DNA from: Candidatus Fermentibacterota bacterium
Lineage (GTDB): Bacteria > JAFGKV01
NCBI GenBank assembly: GCA_030620115.1
Contig: JAUXFG010000093.1
Coordinates: forward strand, 1-15,111
DNA length: 15,111 nucleotides
Reading direction: 5' to 3'
A program made the position numbers and the translations under genes. Under the pieces are notes generated by a model. That model did not search any database, was not told the DNA's origin, and was given only the letters and a program-made list of their open reading frames with translations. Shown piece by piece: positions 12,604-15,111 of the stretch (within the stretch, counting starts at the first letter, position 1; every line of letters starts with the position of its first letter).

Positions 12604-14943
12604 ATGATGAAAGCCTGGGGCAACATTTCAAGTTGGTCTGCCTGCGCTCTGCGATGGGCGGGTTACAGCGGGGCATTTGCATCATGTTCTTCTGTGATCA
12701 TCATGTGTGCACTACTTGTGCTTACGCCTGTGGGCACTGGTAATGCGATAACAACGTCGGTGGAAGTAATGGACGGGTTCCCCCAGATCTGCGTTGATGG
12801 CGCGCCGTATTTCATCAATGGTTGGACTATTCCGCACATCGAAGAGATGCAGACTGCCGATTCGGTCATTGCTCTGATGGACCAATACGTTGGGTTGGGC
12901 TTCGAGTTGATCGAGCTCGGACCGCAGTGGTGGTGCATCGAGGAGCATCGAGACGCTTGCGACTGGAGTCAGCTCGACGCATGCATGGCGCATGCAGAAT
13001 CGCTCGGGCTCTCCATAATCCTCCAACCGTATCTCGGCACGGCGCCGGCGTGGTTCGCTGACTCGCTCTATCTGGATGCCGTCTTTGTGACCCACGACCC
13101 AGACTCGCTGAACCCCGAATATGCAGATGAGCTCCGCGGAGAACTGACTTACTTCGGCTATGCATCCTTCCCGGTTTTCTACCATCCCGGCTACTTGGCC
13201 GAGGCCGGGGAGTTCTTGGAGGAGATCATAGCTCGCTACAAGGGAAATCCTTCCCTCTTCGGCTGGCTGCTCGCCACATTCTTCACCGCAGAATACAACT
13301 ACCCTGGTGGGCACATGTATGATATTGGCGGGTTTGCCGACTATTCCGACTACACCGTCGGTCTCTACGGTTCCACGCCGCCCGAACCGCTCTGTATCCG
13401 CAGCCAGACGGGTCCGGACACGCGCGCGGAATGGCTGGAGTGGACACGTTTCAGAGTCGAGAAGAAACGCGAGACACTCGATATATTCGCACGCCTCATG
13501 AAGCGCGCGGATCCCGATCATATCCTGATGGGCTACCCGGGTGGCATAATGATGGGAGAGATGTCCAATGGATTCTGTGAAGAAGCCATGGGTGCCGATT
13601 TCTCATATTTCGTGCGGAACCCGAACATCGATGTCATGCGCGTTGCGCCGCAGGTCGCGCCCAACGTGTTCGATTGTATGGACGGACTTCTGTCATTTCT
13701 TCACTATGTCATGCCCGCAACCATGCAGGTCTGCCTGCGGTACGGCAAACCCATGATACTTCAGTGCGAGCGTGGAGTGAACGATCTGTATCCGTCGGTG
13801 GATGGCTACATAACAACCTGGGCGCTATTCCACCGGGCTCTGGGCTATCACTTCCTCTGGTGGCAAGAGCCATCCCTGAACGATGTCTCGGGCATGTGGA
13901 CTCCATCAGAATTGGCCGAGATCGAGGCCACTCGTCACTTTGACGCTCTCCCCCAGGTCAGTGGCATCACCCACTCTCGATTCGCCATGATCGACTTGCC
14001 GTTCGAGTATGGCAAGTACTACCCTGACAGCACCTACTCTCTGACATGCGCTATGATACAGGCATCGGCATTCATGGACGCCGGTCTTCCTTTCAACTGC
14101 ATCGACGAAGGTGAAGTCATGGAGCAGCCGGCGTTGCTGGATTCCTACGATGTCGTAGGGGTCTTGGAGCCATCTGTCTATTCACTATTAGCGCCGGCGT
14201 CACTCACTGGCGCGGTAGATGCTTTCGCCAATGGTGGGGGTAATATCTGGTTGGGAGATGTCATGCGGGGATTAGAGTATTTCACTGCGGGCTTTGCATC
14301 GGATGAAATTGTGGACACGCTGCGAGCATATTATGATTCCCTTAGTCTTCCTCGGCACCGCTATAATGGGTATCGGCTTCTTATCGCGGGTAACAAACCG
14401 TATGTTTTTGTCTACGCTCGAGATCGTGACTTCAACGGAGCGGTGGAGATCAGCATCCTCGGTTGGGGGCTTGAGGATGGTGACTACTCAGCCCTTGAAG
14501 TCAGCACCGGGGCGGTCGGGCTTGTGTCTGTGGCTGGTCATGCGCTTACTCTTGAAGCCAATCTCCCGGCCCGTACGCCGCATCTCTACCTTGTCAATAC
14601 AGCAGGTGTTGATGTCACGGAGGCTTCGATCGTTTTGCCGGAAAAGCTCATGCTCACTCTCTCGCCGAACCCCTTCAGCGGATCGTGTCGAATCGGAGTC
14701 TCGGGTACTGCTGGGCACAAGATGAAGATCGAGGTGTTCGATCTCATGGGGCGGGTGGTATTTGCAGATGACGGAGAGAGAGGGTCGGCTCAGATGGCCG
14801 ATGAGGGTACTGAGCCTATGCCTATGCAAGATGACTTGCTCTTCTGGACCCCCGACGGTTCTATCGGCAGCGGCATATGTCTCGTGCGGGCTTCATCAGA
14901 TGATGGCCGGACATGTACGAAGCGGGCGGTCTATCTGAAGTAG
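12604..14943 (+). CDS. secreted GH42-like glycoside hydrolase candidate with C-terminal sorting-type domain
   Basis: This is a 779-residue exported protein with a long N-terminal region and a hydrophobic core at about 29-45 (probable cleavage after GNA, residue 48). Residues about 60-430 look like a TIM-barrel hydrolase: GLGFELIELGPQWW, LGLSIILQPYLGTAPAWF, YKGNPSLFGWLLATFFTAEY, then GKPMILQCERG and HFLWWQEPS. Glu230 and Glu389 are at plausible acid/base and nucleophile positions. Residues about 450-560 resemble the GATase-like trimerisation domain of GH42 beta-galactosidases (DSYDVVGVLEPSVYSL, AFANGGGNIWLGD), followed by a beta-sandwich to about 665. Residues about 680-779 are an Ig-like sorting domain (LTLSPNPFSG, KIEVFDLMGRVV, GSGICLVRAS) as in type IX secretion or FlgD-like tails. 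AAGGAAGG (12591-12598) supports ATG 12604 or 12607. The substrate is unknown and the usual GH42 NEY motif is altered. Confidence 0.75.
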   Translation: MMKAWGNISSWSACALRWAGYSGAFASCSSVIIMCALLVLTPVGTGNAITTSVEVMDGFPQICVDGAPYFINGWTIPHIEEMQTADSVIALMDQYVGLGFELIELGPQWWCIEEHRDACDWSQLDACMAHAESLGLSIILQPYLGTAPAWFADSLYLDAVFVTHDPDSLNPEYADELRGELTYFGYASFPVFYHPGYLAEAGEFLEEIIARYKGNPSLFGWLLATFFTAEYNYPGGHMYDIGGFADYSDYTVGLYGSTPPEPLCIRSQTGPDTRAEWLEWTRFRVEKKRETLDIFARLMKRADPDHILMGYPGGIMMGEMSNGFCEEAMGADFSYFVRNPNIDVMRVAPQVAPNVFDCMDGLLSFLHYVMPATMQVCLRYGKPMILQCERGVNDLYPSVDGYITTWALFHRALGYHFLWWQEPSLNDVSGMWTPSELAEIEATRHFDALPQVSGITHSRFAMIDLPFEYGKYYPDSTYSLTCAMIQASAFMDAGLPFNCIDEGEVMEQPALLDSYDVVGVLEPSVYSLLAPASLTGAVDAFANGGGNIWLGDVMRGLEYFTAGFASDEIVDTLRAYYDSLSLPRHRYNGYRLLIAGNKPYVFVYARDRDFNGAVEISILGWGLEDGDYSALEVSTGAVGLVSVAGHALTLEANLPARTPHLYLVNTAGVDVTEASIVLPEKLMLTLSPNPFSGSCRIGVSGTAGHKMKIEVFDLMGRVVFADDGERGSAQMADEGTEPMPMQDDLLFWTPDGSIGSGICLVRASSDDGRTCTKRAVYLK

Positions 14944-14970
14944 CCTCCTCCCCATAAACTCTGTCTCGAA

Positions 14971-15008
14971 CTTCGCTTGCCACGCCGGAGCCATCCGACG
15001 AAGGCGGG
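14971..15008. repeat. short imperfect hairpin repeat downstream of the hydrolase gene
   Basis: CTTCGC at the left and CGAAGG at the right (CTTCG/CGAAG arms) flank GCCACGCCGGAGCC. The words resemble the GCTCCGCCGTGGCGAAGC module inside copy C read on the other strand, so it may be a related palindromic module. There is no T-tract, so I do not call it a terminator. Confidence 0.35.
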
Positions 15009-15016
15009 TCCCGAAC

Positions 15017-15106
15017 TTCCTCCTCCCTTCCAAGTTTCGATGTTGAATGTTCGATGTTGGATGTTCATTCCCCCATTTCCTCCTCCCCCCACTTCGATCT
15101 TGAATG
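15017..15106 (+). repeat. tandem repeats at the right edge
   Basis: The 14-base unit TTCGATGTTGAATG occurs at 15036-15049, as TTCGATGTTGGATG at 15050-15063, and as TTCGATCTTGAATG at 15093-15106. TTCCTCCTCCC occurs at 15017-15027 and again at 15077-15087, a period of 60 bases, so a larger repeat may begin here and run out of the window. The final 168 bases of the window hold no gene that I can see. Confidence 0.6.
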
Positions 15107-15111
15107 TTTCC

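Noticed and set aside
12712-13521. A 269-codon open frame on the - strand
   Set aside because: It is antisense to the secreted hydrolase and is explained by codon bias of that gene.
1-15111. tRNA or rRNA genes, prophage or integrase
   Set aside because: No cloverleaf with a CCA-type end, no conserved rRNA blocks and no phage or recombinase protein were seen on either strand.

Overview
The window is about 15.1 kb of moderately GC-rich bacterial chromosome with eight intact-looking protein genes, two damaged ones, and an unusual amount of repetitive DNA between genes. No rRNA, tRNA, CRISPR array, phage gene or transposase gene was seen. The best taxonomic hint is the C-terminal sorting-type domain (SPNPF start, VFDLMGR core) on the secreted hydrolase at the right. 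Such domains are typical of FCB-group bacteria and relatives (Bacteroidota, Latescibacterota, Eisenbacteria, Zixibacteria, KSB1-like lineages). An uncultivated member of that broad group is my inference, not a demonstrated assignment.

Left block (about 90-2363, + strand): a likely operon with an ECF-type sigma factor, a single-pass membrane protein in the usual anti-sigma position, and a secreted protein with two PDZ domains and a coiled coil but no protease domain. The cistrons overlap, and the operon ends at a strong intrinsic terminator. The layout suggests an envelope-stress sensor with a non-proteolytic PDZ partner. Middle-left block (2718-5919, + strand): a Yip1-like membrane protein, a complete AGCS-type sodium:amino-acid symporter, a rhomboid protease reduced to its two ends, and an SDH-type (ClpP-fold) serine protease with a one-base frameshift. 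The two adjacent proteolysis genes are therefore both damaged, or both mis-assembled.

Centre (5938-9705, - strand): one 1255-residue signalling protein with a class III nucleotide cyclase domain carrying all catalytic residues, an AAA/STAND-like ATPase and a C-terminal TPR array with an exact 40-residue period. It converges on the serine protease. Right block: a ferritin-like di-iron protein (+), a convergent M24 metallopeptidase (-), and a large secreted GH42-like glycosidase candidate (+).

The most distinctive feature is the intergenic DNA. A family of elements with about 20-bp terminal inverted repeats (TAGCCCGCAyTTCTCACCGG) occurs as three recognisable copies (2387-2570, 9755-10128, 10251-10484), a solo end (5921-5940) and a degenerate relative (144-228). 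All four copies lie at gene 5' ends, and the solo end lies at a convergent 3' junction. The copies carry internal hairpins whose arm sequences differ between copies. One copy is interrupted by a different 181-bp palindromic MITE-like element. Further inverted and tandem repeats lie at 11036-11055, 12478-12585 and at the window edges.
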